Assembly: GCF_963678635.1 (NCBI RefSeq)
Contig: NW_026970837.1
Location: 1 to 64,000, forward strand
From: Symsagittifera roscoffensis
Lineage: Eukaryota; Xenacoelomorpha; Acoela; Convolutidae
DNA length: 64,000 nt
Direction: 5' to 3'
Shown here: piece by piece, positions 28,714-38,141 of the stretch
Numbering within the stretch: the stretch's first letter is position 1
How the letters are laid out: each line of letters opens with the position of its first letter
Made by a program: the position numbers and the translations under genes
Notes under the pieces: model-generated
What the model was told of the DNA's origin: nothing
Databases searched by the model: none
Seen by the model: the letters and a program-made list of their open reading frames with translations, nothing else

Positions 28714-28869
28714 ATTAGGTCCTTTCTCCAGTTTGCCGCGTCTGGATATCCTAATTCAGCCAGCTGCCCTCAACTCATGGATTGTGGTTTGCATGTTGAT
28801 GGCGCCGCAGTTTTCGCCGTAGGTCTATTAGGAAGTGGAAGTTCCCCTTGAACTTATCCTGTAGTATTC

Positions 28870-29202
28870 TCAAGACCAGTGTTCCTTGCTAGGTCGTGTC
28901 CTGTTAAACCCCTCTCCGTGTTCCGACACAGCCTTCTGCTTTCTTCTCGAGCCGCGACTCGCTCCGACGTATATCTTATCATGAAGAGGGCCTTGAGCAA
29001 CCAACTGCAGTATGGCGTTCAACATCATCGCCATTCGTTCGTCGACTTGTGTGTAGTCCAAGTCCCTTAGACACTTATACAGCTCATCCAAGACTGACCT
29101 ATTCAAGATTGTCGGCATTGATCTACAGAATTGGTCTGCCATTCTGTCTCTCAAGAACTTCTCTAGATTCGGTGGCTCAAGATTATCACTCAAGATTACC
29201 AC
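28870..29202 (-). pseudogene. element B ORF2 start, helical segment
   Basis: The frame MVILSDNLEPPNLEKFLRDR, then ILNRSVLDELYKCLRDLDYT aligns with the ORF2 start of element A. It follows a non-coding spacer, so this start is probably close to the native one. It ends at a stop before the coiled coil. Confidence 0.6.
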
Positions 29203-29668
29203 TTAAGATTACCACCCAAGGTTGCCACTCAAGATATTTGCTCATGTCTTCTTTGGAGTTGCTCGGATATTTTCCTTTGGCTAATGTCTTGATCAGTTTG
29301 GTTTACGCGTGGGTATTTCATATTCAATCTGAAAACAGAACCACATTAATCCTGTCGATCTCCATAGAGGAACAAAAAATTGGGATAAATTGATCTGACT
29401 TAGTTCCTATACAAGTAGTCAGTCCTCATTTGGTTATCAAAAGATACTCTCAGCATTCATTCAATTTTTAGCACCCTTTCAATTGGGATTATATTAATTC
29501 AGGTACTTATATTATTTATTAATATGATTTCTTATCTTAAATTATTATTGCACCCATCTTAATTTTTTATGCCTCAAGGTTTGGACTCAATTCCAGACTC
29601 AGGCTCCCCGGAAAGCAGTTTCTAGCCCCTCCCTCTCCCTGTGATGCTCAGGAATCTTCTTCTTGGTC
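29203..29668. other. spacer between ORF1 and ORF2 of element B
   Basis: About 465 bp with no coding signature, AT-rich between 29390 and 29580. Just right of the ORF2 start, four short tandem words (AAGATTACCACT(T/C)AAG and variants, 29180-29235) form a small direct repeat. Size and position match the spacer of element A. Confidence 0.55.
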
Positions 29669-30130
29669 TCAGGTGATGCTCAAGTAGTGTTTCTTGTGGA
29701 GATGTACCATTATCTCCGTCTCAGCAGAAATCACGTGCATAATTGTGTAAAAATCTCTGGGATCCAATCGGCCTATGCTCGCTTCGTAGAGGGGTATCGA
29801 GTTTTCTTTCACTCCCCTCTTCATCAGAAAGTCCCTTAATTGTGTTAGTGACAAGATCACATGTTCACAATGTCTGCGCCCACCACATTATTTTCACTGG
29901 TCCTCGACACCAGAACGCACAGGTACTTACCAGGTGACTTTGACACCACCAAAGGTGGAAATACGGCCTTGTCGCCCAGTCTTGGTCTCTGTCTAAACAG
30001 GTATTCCACATTCTGGTATTCCTTCTTGAAGTCCGTTTCAACTTGGTCTTGAAACTCATAACCGCGGTTATGCAGATTGCAGTAGTTTTGTCCGACAGGA
30101 TGAATTCGCAGTCTGCGATCAAGATGTTTT
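29669..30130 (-). pseudogene. element B: macrodomain-like segment
   Basis: Frames interrupted by a shift near 29850 contain DFKKEYQNVEYLFRQRP, KYLCVLVSR, then SLTQLRDFLMKRGVKENSIP, followed by LYEASIGRLDPRDFYTIMHV and VHLHKKHYLSIT. The order is the same as in element A and in OARD1-type macrodomains. Here the loop after the IPLYEA strand reads IGRLD, closer to the IGCGLD catalytic loop than the element A version, while the VTK lysine is replaced by VSR. The stop after LSIT probably marks the true end of ORF1. Confidence 0.62.
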
Positions 30131-30700
30131 CCGATTACTCGTAGAGTAATTCAAACTTCGTTTTAAAATTTTGCCAAATGCTGGTTCAGTCAGCTCTTGC
30201 GCTACTTTAAGTCCGTCGTTTTCCTCTATTTCTCTAAGTATCTTGATATTCAAATTTTCGGTGTTGATAATCAAATTTTCGGGGTGAATGAGCCCTACCC
30301 CCACTCCCGAGGACTTAAATTTTTATCGACATCCTCCTCGATGGTGCCGACTCAAGGTTATTCGAAAATATAACCAGCGGCTCGTCCGTGGCTATCCAAC
30401 TGTACTTTGGATTTTGTCCTGAACCTATCCTGCTGCAGAATTGTCAACTTGCTGTTTGGTGATGCCTTCTTGTTCATCCACTGTCAGATTGTACATCCAT
30501 TTCAATATTCTGAAGATTGTCTGCTCTCGTTTGTCTGTTTCGCACTGTTCCAGGTCCATCTCTAACTCAAGCACACTGTGATCTTCTTGCCAAAATGAAT
30601 AGTCATTCCTGATGATGTGCCATTCTTGATCTGGTGTCAACTCGCCGATGCCTACCAGTTCTGTTCGGACCTCTTCCGGTCTTATGATGTCAATTAACAA
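30119..30700 (-). pseudogene. element B Pol C-terminal extension
   Basis: The frame 30425-30700 (RPEEVRTELVGIGELTPDQE, then TIFRILKWMYNLTVDEQEG) and the frame 30119-30304 (GVGLIHPENLIINTEN) match element A 10583-11098. They are separated by a broken stretch near 30310-30420. Confidence 0.6.
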
Positions 30701-31070
30701 GTCGTCATAAAAAATTTCAATGGCTTTGCTCTTTCTCTGCTTGTTAGCATCGTAAGTGGACTAATCTCAGTGATTCTCTCAACATATTCAACAAGTTCTT
30801 GATCTGTCTCTCCACTAGTCCATTTGTCTGTAGATGTCATGTCGTTGAGTGAGCTTGAGGCACATGAGACCTCTTGATCAGCTCTTTGGTTAAGTCCCCT
30901 ACAAAGTCCTCGACGTTGTCCGATTAAAATGTCATGGGGCACCGATTAAAATGTCAAGTGATCGCAATTTTCTTCTGCCGATGCTGTATGGCAAGGCACC
31001 ATTTTCAACAGTTTCGTGAAACAATCAATGATCATCAGGATTTGATTGTATCCTGTGTCTGTCATGTATA
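30700..31070 (-). pseudogene. element B integrase core remnant
   Basis: A frame with stop codons shows SDN followed by FVGDLTKELIKRSHVPQAHS and then TNGLVERQIKNLLNML, that is, the second Asp and the Glu of the DD35E core. The first Asp region (around 31060) is degraded. The integrase C-terminal part seen in element A is missing, with the sequence passing directly to the Pol extension. Confidence 0.65.
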
Positions 31071-31074
31071 TCTT

Positions 31075-31330
31075 TTAATGGTATATCTGCAAAATCTCGT
31101 TGAATTCTGAACTCTCAACCGACTTCAGTGGAAACATTATCTTCCCGGGATCATTCACTTGTAGGCAAGACAGGCAATCAATGACCCATCGCTTGCGCGT
31201 TTTCCTCATTCCTGGCCCGTCGAAACGATGGAGTGTTCTTTGTTGCACTTTGTCTATTCGTTGATGTCCCATTTGGTCATGGGACCTGAAGAGTACCTCT
31301 GTCTGATACAGCTGGGGCAGGATGATTACA
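31075..31330 (-). pseudogene. element B integrase zinc-binding domain
   Basis: One frame reads ILPQLYQTEVLFRSHDQMGH, then QRIDKVQQRTLHRF and WVIDCLSCLQVNDPGK. This keeps the H-x4-H and C-x2-C pair of the HHCC domain, which helps integrase multimerise and bind cDNA ends. It is better preserved than the same domain in element A. Confidence 0.72.
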
Positions 31331-31339
31331 TTGTGCGCG

Positions 31340-32092
31340 TGTAAAATCTTCTCTTCATTCTTTCGTTTGCAAGGTACTACCCCGTCTGCATCAGATAAAG
31401 TAACTCTTTAGCTTTAATAAATTTGGCTCAAGATCTTGTAGCTATCCTTTTCCAGGTCTCCTTTCTCTTTTTTGTCTGACTTGATCCACTCGAAGGGGTT
31501 ACTTGCCTTTTTGTCGTTCTTCCGTGGCCCGGCTAGGTCTGAAAGCATGTACCCTACTTTCACGTGTTTTTGAGCGCCATTTGTTGTCCTGTCAGTATCC
31601 CCGGGCAATGCGTGTCTTCTTGAAGCTCCACACACACTATTTGCTCTAGATTCGTCCTGACGTTGATATTGCCTGACAGTTGTCCAAATGGTCTCCTCCT
31701 GCTATCATTTCCAGTTCTTCCCCTCAGCTCTCCTCATCTGTCCGAGTGTTCTACGTGCCTGATGACAGGTCAGTTTGCAGCTCTCTGTCCTCGTTTCTCA
31801 ATTTCGTCCATGCTAGTACCGTGTAAATGTTATTTGCATATTTTTCACTAGGTTCTCCATCGAAATCAGAGTCTTCTGACTCCCCGGATGAAATTTCTGG
31901 GTCTTTTTTTTCCATCAGCACTCGCGGCTCCCTGGATTCTAGATTTGGCTCTAACACTTCCATGTCCTCAATGAATGTCACGATCTTTCCTTTCAACTTT
32001 GTCTGCTTTAGAATCTCTTCAGGAATTTTTTTGACTAGTGAGCGCACCATCTTTCGGCTTTCAGACACCGATCCAGTTGGCCTTCCCTTCAA
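31340..32092 (-). pseudogene. element B Pol linker between RNase H and integrase
   Basis: Frames 31751-32092 (VKKIPEEILKQTKLKGKIVT, then SGESEDSDFDGEPSEKYANN) and 31414-31635 are acidic and Ser-rich, like the linker of element A, including one SSGES word. No catalytic motif. Confidence 0.55.
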
Positions 32093-32137
32093 CTCAAGTT
32101 GTTTTTGGAGTTCTTCAGTATTCTCAACTCTGTTTCT

Positions 32138-33080
32138 TCAATTGTCCATCAGCTTCAGTAGGGCTGGTTTCACTGCTACTGTGCCTGCTCCGACACTCTC
32201 TACGTCGTATCTTTTTGTCTTCAACGTGTCTTTGGCCAGTTCGGACTTGAGCTCACTATCTGCTCTAGAATAAGCGTGTTCTTTTCCCTGACGTGGAGTT
32301 TTATCGTTAGATGTTCCACTGTTGATTCTGGATGATCTTTTTATTGGCCGTCCCGAATTGTCTAGCCATCTGGTTAGTGACAACTTGTCATAGGTGTCTT
32401 TGTCATTGAACGAAAATCTATCCTCTTTATCTGGCCTGTCGGCTTTCCTTCGCTCTTGCCCTTCGTACAACTCAGTCTTTTTGCTTAGTCCGTCCCCGTT
32501 CTGATGTTTGTATCTGGTTCTATGCTCGATTATCATGTTAAAACCGTCGAAGCGTACGATCCATCTTCAAATATAGCTTTGGTTCATCGAGTACGTTTTT
32601 AACTAGGATAGGGCTCTGTAATCAACAGTTAACTTGAACGGCTCGCTACCCAAATATGCTCTATTTTTTCCACAAAGGTTAGTACCGCGAACATTTCCAC
32701 TTCGAGGGCTCCATATTTCATCTCTGAATCATTTTGATACGTTACTTCCATAGGCTATTAAACTCAAGACATTTTTGCCATTCCATTCTGTTCGTGATGT
32801 AGTATCCCTGAGATCGCAAGTACTGATGCGTCTGTATCCAGGACATACATGGCATTTTCCATTTGCATGCCTAAAACTGGGGCTTCGCACAGCTCTTGTT
32901 TTTTTTCTGGAAGGCTTCTTCTGCTGCATAGTTCCAGGTGAACTCCTTGCCTTTGTGTTTTCTTAGTTGTTTCAAGGGGTATACCTTGTTCTCGTATCCT
33001 TTGACGAATTCGCAATAATAATTTGCGAAACCAATGAAGCCCATCAGCTGATGTTCAGTCTTTGGGGACTTCCAGGTCAA
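32138..33080 (-). pseudogene. element B RT connection and RNase H, frameshifted
   Basis: The frame 32871-33080 (MTWKSPKTEHQLMGFIGFAN, then YYCEFVKGYENKVYPLKQL) is the RT thumb/connection segment of Ty3-like Pol. RNase H follows in at least three frames: YVLDTDAS (first Asp), a frame with YGALEVEMFAV (Glu), VDYRALS (later Asp), and HRTRYKHQNGDGLSKK at the end. RNase H degrades RNA in the RNA/DNA hybrid during reverse transcription. The catalytic residues are visible but spread over different frames with stops. Confidence 0.75.
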
Positions 33081-33145
33081 GACTGCCTCGACTGCATCTG
33101 GATATGGTGTTGTACCGTGCTTGTCGACTATCCTTCCAAGATGGT

Positions 33146-33874
33146 TTATTGAGTGTTCAGGATTTCACACTTTGACGCTTTGCTCTTTAGACCTGCCTTT
33201 TTCATGCACGCAAACTCTTCATCTAAGCGTTCTATGTGGTTCGCCAGATTCGACGTCGCAATCACCACATCCTCCACGTTGCACAATATCAAGTTCCTAC
33301 CGTTCTTGGTCAGCCCCGTTAGCGCTTGTGACATGAGTCTTTGGAACGAATTTGTTGCGTTGCATAAACCAAAAGGCATCCTTTTCCATTGAAACAATCC
33401 TAGTTTGCAAGCATATCTTGTTTTTTCACTATCTTTTTTGAGACGTACCGGCAAAAATGCTGATCCTAAATCTAGAGTCGTGAAAAACTTCGCAATCCCC
33501 AACTTCGAGAGGCTTTCAACAATCCTGTGGATCGGAGAGACAACTAACGTGACGGAGTTCTTTTTGGCCAACACTACTCCACACGCCCACGGTGATTTGA
33601 ATGGCTCTATCGTGTCATACTCTAGCGATATTTCAATTTCCTTCCTACAAGCGTCCAATTTGTGCGGGGACATGCGCCTCCCTCCTCCCTGTGTGACATC
33701 GCTGAATCCTCTAGCTCTATTTCTTGATCGAAAAAATTGCAACACCCCACGCCGGCCTTGTGCTTCGAAAAAAACGTTCTGATTTGTGTCTAGTATATCC
33801 TTGATGTCTTCGAGCTTTTCGTCTGATATCTTCCCCCTCAGATGTTCTACCTTGGGTAATACTGGTTTATCCAT
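33146..33874 (-). pseudogene. element B reverse transcriptase, open frame but inactive
   Basis: A 242-codon open frame contains KPVLPKVEHLRGKISDEKLE, MSPHKLDACRKEIEISLEYD, FTTLDLGSAF (motif A Asp kept), LFQWKRMPFGLCNATNSFQR (the conserved MPFGL) and ILCNVEDVVIATSNLANHIE. The catalytic YxDD has become NVED at 33269-33280, so the first Asp is Glu. The segment between VVLAKKN and SPIHRI is about 20 residues too short, removing the D-x-R-x-L-N motif. RT needs both, so this copy is dead despite being open. It is the longest Pol frame in element B. Confidence 0.85.
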
Positions 33875-34620
33875 TTGTAATTCCTCAGAGATATGGTTCT
33901 TTCTGAAAAGTTTGAAAAGCTCGATAATCCATCATCCGTCTCAGACATAGATGAATTGATTTTCTTAGATAAAATTTTTATTTGCTGTAGCCGATTCAAT
34001 ATACAAATTTTTTCCTAGTGATTGGGACACTCAAGAACATGTTTTTGTTGTTTTCAGTCTTTTCAGATCTAGTAATCATTGGAAGTGCATATCCCAGTTT
34101 CCTTCCTCTCTGTATCGTGATCGGTGTATCAAGAATAATCATTAAGACACGGACGCAGAAGCCACCCTTGGTTACCGAGAAGGACCTTCCTAATATAGCA
34201 GCACTTTGTTTATTAGGGTTTGGTAATTCACAAACTTGCTTTTTATCACTTGGTTTGTTAAAATTCTTCTTTCTCAAGCTTGATATTGCTGCTTCATTAC
34301 CCTGAAGTTTTACCAACAAATTCAAATATTTTGGAGTCTTCAGCTCTTGTCTCGTGATCAAACTTTTTTTTGGTTTTGTAGCGTACTTCCTCTTTGGTTT
34401 GCGGATCACAAACTTCGTCTTGTTAAGATCTATTACACCGTCGAAGTTCCTTATGAAGTCTATCCGTAGGATGAATTGATCCTGATTGACTAGGTTTTCA
34501 ACCACGAGGAAGCTCATCCACAGTTTCCTGTGCCACACCTTTAGCGCTATGAATGGAGTTTCCTGAGTACTAAAACAGTTGTATTCTTGAATCAATTAGC
34601 TAATCTTTGTCAAACCCTAT
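33875..34620 (-). pseudogene. element B protease C-terminal part and protease-RT linker
   Basis: The 199-codon frame 33996-34595 contains LWMSFLVVENLVNQDQFILR, then IDFIRNFDGVIDL. A Gly-x-Asp flap or end region is expected here, and the LRIDFIRNFD segment is probably a degraded LGRDFIR. It then has AAILGRSFSV and TPITIQRGRKLGYALP. It is intact over a long stretch, but its upstream neighbour, the protease active site, is separated by a stop. Confidence 0.65.
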
Positions 34621-34624
34621 TTCC

Positions 34625-34880
34625 AATCTAGAATCTACTGCAATTACGCTCCCGTTTTTAGTAGCCTTTTCAAGGAATTCTTCTTCCCGTTGATATTTAG
34701 ATCATGAGCGGACACGTCTGCTTCTGTGCCTATGTGCATTGCGTCATCCTCAAGCATGGCACAATGTCCAATGGTTCTGACTTTGAGCTCTTCTCGACCC
34801 ACGAATATAAGATCGGCTAGATCAGAATCACAGGTAATTATCGTCTTGGTGTAGATGTTTATGCCGTCTGTGTTAAGCAT
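34625..34880 (-). pseudogene. element B aspartic protease active-site region
   Basis: The frame DGINIYTKTIITCDSDLADL, then GHCAMLEDDAMHIGTEADV ends in KRLLKTGA and a TAA (34644-34658). Retroviral-type proteases have D(T/S)GA at this position, so Asp has become Lys and the frame is closed immediately after. Confidence 0.7.
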
Positions 34881-35016
34881 AACTTCGTGCAGTCCATAGG
34901 CTTCCGTGTACCTGCCTTCTGCTCTTTTTGATTTCCCCCTCCTTTTTTCAGTAGTTTCATGACTGCCTTCGATGGGGTGTGAGGGCTGGTCGAACGAAGA
35001 TAGTCAGCATATATAT

Positions 35017-35262
35017 CTATATACAATAAGTTTGGTCGCTAAGTTCGTTCAGGTTCCTCGTCAATTCATGGCCAGCAACTGTGATTTTTGACCTTATCCT
35101 GGCTGCAATCTTTGTGACGCCGAATGGTTTGCCTATCACCATTTTCAGAAAACCACTGTTGTCTCTGATCTTGAGGGTATCACTTGTTTCGGATCTAGCA
35201 TTATGATCTTCGTTGTCTTCCTGATCTCTTTGCTGTCCAGATATTTCTTCCTTGAGTTTCAT
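35017..35262 (-). pseudogene. element B segment between zinc knuckle and protease
   Basis: The frame MKLKEEISGQQRDQEDNEDH, then FGVTKIAARIRSKITVAGHE and LTRNLNELSDQ lies upstream of the protease. It was probably the N-terminal flank of the protease domain. No own motif. Confidence 0.5.
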
Positions 35263-35427
35263 TTCAATTTCCTTCGTCGCTGGATCTTATTTCACTTTGC
35301 TGATCGCATCTGCTGCAGTTTTTTTATGTGGTTTTTGTTGTGGATTTGGTTTTTTGTTGATGTGTTTGTTCAATCACCCTATGATTGAATACTGCTTTCA
35401 CGGATTTGATTGCTAGTTCTTCTTTGA

Positions 35428-35740
35428 TCAAGTCTTGCTCTGTAAATCATCCTCTGCCTGTATCTTCCTGCAGTTCCGCACAGCAGCTAGAGCTAGCTTG
35501 TGGTTGGGTTGATCTTTATTCTTCAAGGCAACCCAGAACAAAGGAAAATCCATCCTGAAATGACCCTCCTGGCTGCAAAAGAAACATCTTGCTCCTTTTT
35601 TGGTAATCAGACCGCTGAAGAACTCATATTTGTCCATTTGACTAAAGTCGTCTTCATCTGGAGCATACCCTAGGCTCTCCATCCGTTGCTTATAGGATAT
35701 GCAGTCAGCGACATGATGGAAAAATTGTCGTTTGTCTATG
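35428..35740 (-). pseudogene. element B zinc-knuckle region of gag
   Basis: The frame MESLGYAPDEDDFSQMDKYE, then CFFCSQEGHFRMDF (about 35545-35592) is a CCHC knuckle (C-x2-C-x4-H-x4-C) whose last Cys is now Phe. Just upstream in the same direction, FFHHVADCISYKQR looks like the end of a first knuckle whose Cys pair is lost. Zinc knuckles bind the genomic RNA for packaging. Confidence 0.72.
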
Positions 35741-36050
35741 TCGTTCCTTGAGTTGTACCAGGATCTCTGCTGTTGGTTTCCTCCTTGGATAGTCGAGAAG
35801 GATTGGTCGAGAAGGAGTATTTCTTGGGTTTCATTAGCACAGATTTCCTGGACTTTTGCATCATTTCTTCATGGGTCGTTTCGTTCTCTTTTAATAGAGT
35901 GTTGTAAGCTGCCAAGATTGTCCTCAGACCATCACTCCTTACCCCATCACTGAAATTCGACGTTATGCTGAAATTCCACCTAATCGTCGATTCTTGCGGG
36001 TCACTCCTCCTCCTCCTCCTCCTCCTCCTCCTCCTCCTCAGACTGTCCAA
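35736..36050 (-). pseudogene. element B gag segment interrupted by an Arg run
   Basis: The frame begins MDSLRRRRRRR, an Arg run from a (TCC)n microsatellite at 36005-36039, and goes on RSDPQESTIRWNFSITSNFS, then DGLRTILAAYNTLLKENETT and EEMMQKSRKSVLMKPKKYS. The second part is capsid C-terminal-type gag. The Arg run is expanded DNA and not a conserved feature. Confidence 0.6.
36005..36039. repeat. (TCC)n microsatellite
   Basis: About 11-12 TCC/CTC repeats on the plus strand, reading as Arg codons (AGG) in the gag frame on the minus strand. Confidence 0.95.
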
Positions 36051-36059
36051 TACTGTCTA

Positions 36060-36618
36060 TTGCTTCATCTTCTCTTTGCCTCAGTTTATCGAATCTCATC
36101 ATCGCATGGCACCCTTTCATTCCTGAGCCAAAGCGATTTAGAAACATCTCAAAGATCTTGTCACCCGTTTTCCCCTCTTCCTATTTCTTGGGCACCACGC
36201 ATTTCAATGCTGTACCCTCAAGATTGCTCAAGAATGCCGTGCAGGCTTCTCGGTCGTCGTTCAGGTTGTCTTGTTCTAAGTGCAGCTTCGTTTCTTCCAC
36301 CCATGTGTCGATACAGCCATCAGAGTCATCTTTCAATTCTTTCATTCTTTCGGTTTTTTCAAATGTTTTCCTGGACGTATTGTCCCCTCTTCTTTCACTT
36401 GATTCTGAGGTCTTTGTGGCAAATTTTTCTAGAGTCCGGTTCATAAGATCCCAAGTGCTTCTTATTGTTGTGTGAGAGGTGGTGTGTCTGGGCGCTTTCG
36501 TCACGTGGAAATGGTTATCACTTGGCCTGTCATTGGAGTAGCTTGTCGGTGGTAGTGGTTTGAATGCCGTTTTGCTCCCTTTCGGTTCCACGAAGTCCAC
36601 TTGCCTCTGAAGGATCAC
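36060..36618 (-). pseudogene. element B gag capsid region
   Basis: The 145-codon frame 36181-36618 includes DSDGCIDTWVEETKLHLEQD, then NLNDDREACTAFLSNLEGTA and LKCVVPKK, which follow the pattern of the Ty3-like gag (retrotrans_gag) capsid domain: Trp in a helix, then L-x-G-x-A. It begins with a Lys/Thr/Ser-rich section. The frame stops at 36181, and the segment to the (TCC)n run is in other phases. Confidence 0.68.
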
Positions 36619-36619
36619 G

Positions 36620-36790
36620 GTCCATTTTCTTTAGTAAAGCATCAAATTTAGATTGTATGGCGCACAAACTCTGTGCTTATTCTTTGCCCATCTTGTCGAT
36701 TCTCGAATTCAGATCCTGGAGCTTGCTATTAATTTCTTGTAACCTTCTCGTACCGTAACGTTCTGGTGTCTCTAAATTGAGCTCTATCAT
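36620..36790 (-). pseudogene. element B gag start, inner copy
   Basis: The minus-strand frame beginning at the ATG at 36788-36790 reads MIELNLETPERYGTRRLQEI, then NSKLQDLNSRIDKMGKE, followed by a TAA and more helix (AQSLCAIQSKFDALLKKMD). The first ten residues equal those of the outer copy at 37657, so both are copies of the Gag start. The helical pattern suggests a coiled coil. Confidence 0.6.
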
Positions 36791-37029
36791 TATTGGTGGG
36801 GTCTCTTACTATCATTACTGGTGGGGTTTATGTACAGGATAGGATAAAAATATAAAAACAAAACAGGCTCGTGTCTGTTCGTGATCTCCGAAAAACAATT
36901 TATTTCAATTTTTTTTTACTAATCAGTGAAAACTTATCGATTCAAAACTTATCGATTCAATATCGATTCAAAATCCAGCCTTCAATTGGTCGGTCCCTTT
37001 AGAAACTGAATTGGAGTTACTTACAATTA

Positions 37030-37040
37030 CCAGTCCCCCA
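37030..37040 (-). other. candidate primer-binding site, inner copy
   Basis: The minus-strand word TGGGGGACTGG would pair with a tRNA 3' end finishing in CCA (CCAGTCCCCCA). It is conserved in the outer copy. Ty3-like primer-binding sites begin TGG and sit just inside the 5' LTR. The tRNA has not been identified, so this is a positional guess. Confidence 0.3.
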
Positions 37041-37099
37041 AAACTTGAAAATCACAAGATACTTTCGAAAAAATTTTCGTCCATGTCCTCTTGTATGTT

Positions 37100-37657
37100 C
37101 CTATCACGACTTGTATCGATTGTTTCCACTCTCTGTGCTATCTGTTGAATTTCGGCTGACTTCGCCATCGTGAATTAGTTATCGAGATTTTCTTTTTTTT
37201 TATACCTGACTTCACTTTTTAAATCCTTTCGATATTCTTTACTGATCTTGATTCTCTTGTCTGTATGCTCCAGTTTCCTAATTAGAATTGAGAAACTCAC
37301 TTTATTATTCGAAATTTTCGATCCTCCCGTCGCTAGATCTTATTGTTCCGGTGTCTTTTCTGTCTCATTTGCTATGGTTGAAACTGTTCCAAAGGTCTTC
37401 CCTTTTTCGATTTTACTTGTTTGTCCGAGTCCAACCATGGCTGCAAATCTTTCCGTGAAGGTCGTTTTCATCGATTGATAATCATCTTTTGTCGTTTCTG
37501 GATTGTTCACCGTCGTTCCCATCCCGAACCCAATCGGCGAGAATTTCATTGCTTTTGTTTCCTGTTCTCGCGTTTTGGGCATCCTTGTTGACTCTTTTAA
37601 CATCTTTTCGTCCTCGGTCAGACTCTTCTCTGGTGTCTCTAGATTGAGCTCTATCAT
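37100..37657 (-). pseudogene. element B gag start, outer copy
   Basis: The frame MIELNLETPEKSLTEDEKML, then KFSPIGFGMGTTVNNPETTK and TFTERFAAMVGLGQTSKIEK is open for 105 codons. It is cut off by the duplication, with the inner UTR following. The shared MIELNLETPE start supports this ATG as the Gag start. Confidence 0.6.
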
Positions 37658-38112
37658 TACTGGTGGGGTCTATTCCCCTTCTCTTTTTTCATATTTTGTC
37701 TCTTTAACGTCTGTTTGTTCCTTTTTGGATCTTGTGTTTCCCATGGTTTTCCAAACGTTTTTTCTGTTCAGTTTCGGTATTTGCAAAACTGGTTTTGGTT
37801 TGGTTGCCTCGCTGGTTGCGTGAGGCTAACCTCTCTCTGGCATTTTTGTCCTTGTCCTTTTCATTTTAGTTTTCTCTTAGCCCTGTTACCTGTTAATTTG
37901 TTTACAAGATTATTTCTATATACAATTGTGTTTATGTACAGGATATGATAAAATAATACAGAATCGTTCCAGATGGTAATCTCTGGAAAACAACTTGTTT
38001 CAATTTAATTTTAACAATCAGTTAAAAGTCATTGAGTAAAAACTGTCTCAATTTTGTCTGTCTTCAACTTGTCCGTCCCTATAGAAACTGAATGGGAGTT
38101 ACTTACAACCTA

Positions 38113-38124
38113 CCAGTCCCCCCA
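38113..38124 (-). other. candidate primer-binding site, outer copy
   Basis: The minus-strand word TGGGGGGACTGG is one G longer than the inner copy. Directly upstream in element orientation, where the 5' LTR should be, the satellite array begins. If this is the primer-binding site, the array sits in or has replaced the LTR. Confidence 0.3.
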
Positions 38125-38141
38125 AATTTTGAACTTCCCAA

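Larger units (their letters stand above)
21000..38130 (-). mobile_element. element B: decayed Ty3-like retroelement, near full length
   Basis: On the minus strand from 38.1 kb down to 21.0 kb the order is: candidate primer-binding site and 5' UTR (duplicated), gag N-terminal part (duplicated), capsid region, zinc-knuckle region, protease, RT, RNase H, linker, integrase zinc-binding region, integrase core, linker, macrodomain-like segment, spacer, then ORF2 with helical start, coiled coil, SGNH-like domain and a C-terminal region present in three tandem copies. Every catalytic domain is damaged. Compared with element A it keeps the part A has lost (capsid to RNase H) but has lost the integrase C-terminal part that A keeps. 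No 3' LTR was identified; the 5' LTR position is occupied by the start of the satellite array. Confidence 0.88.
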
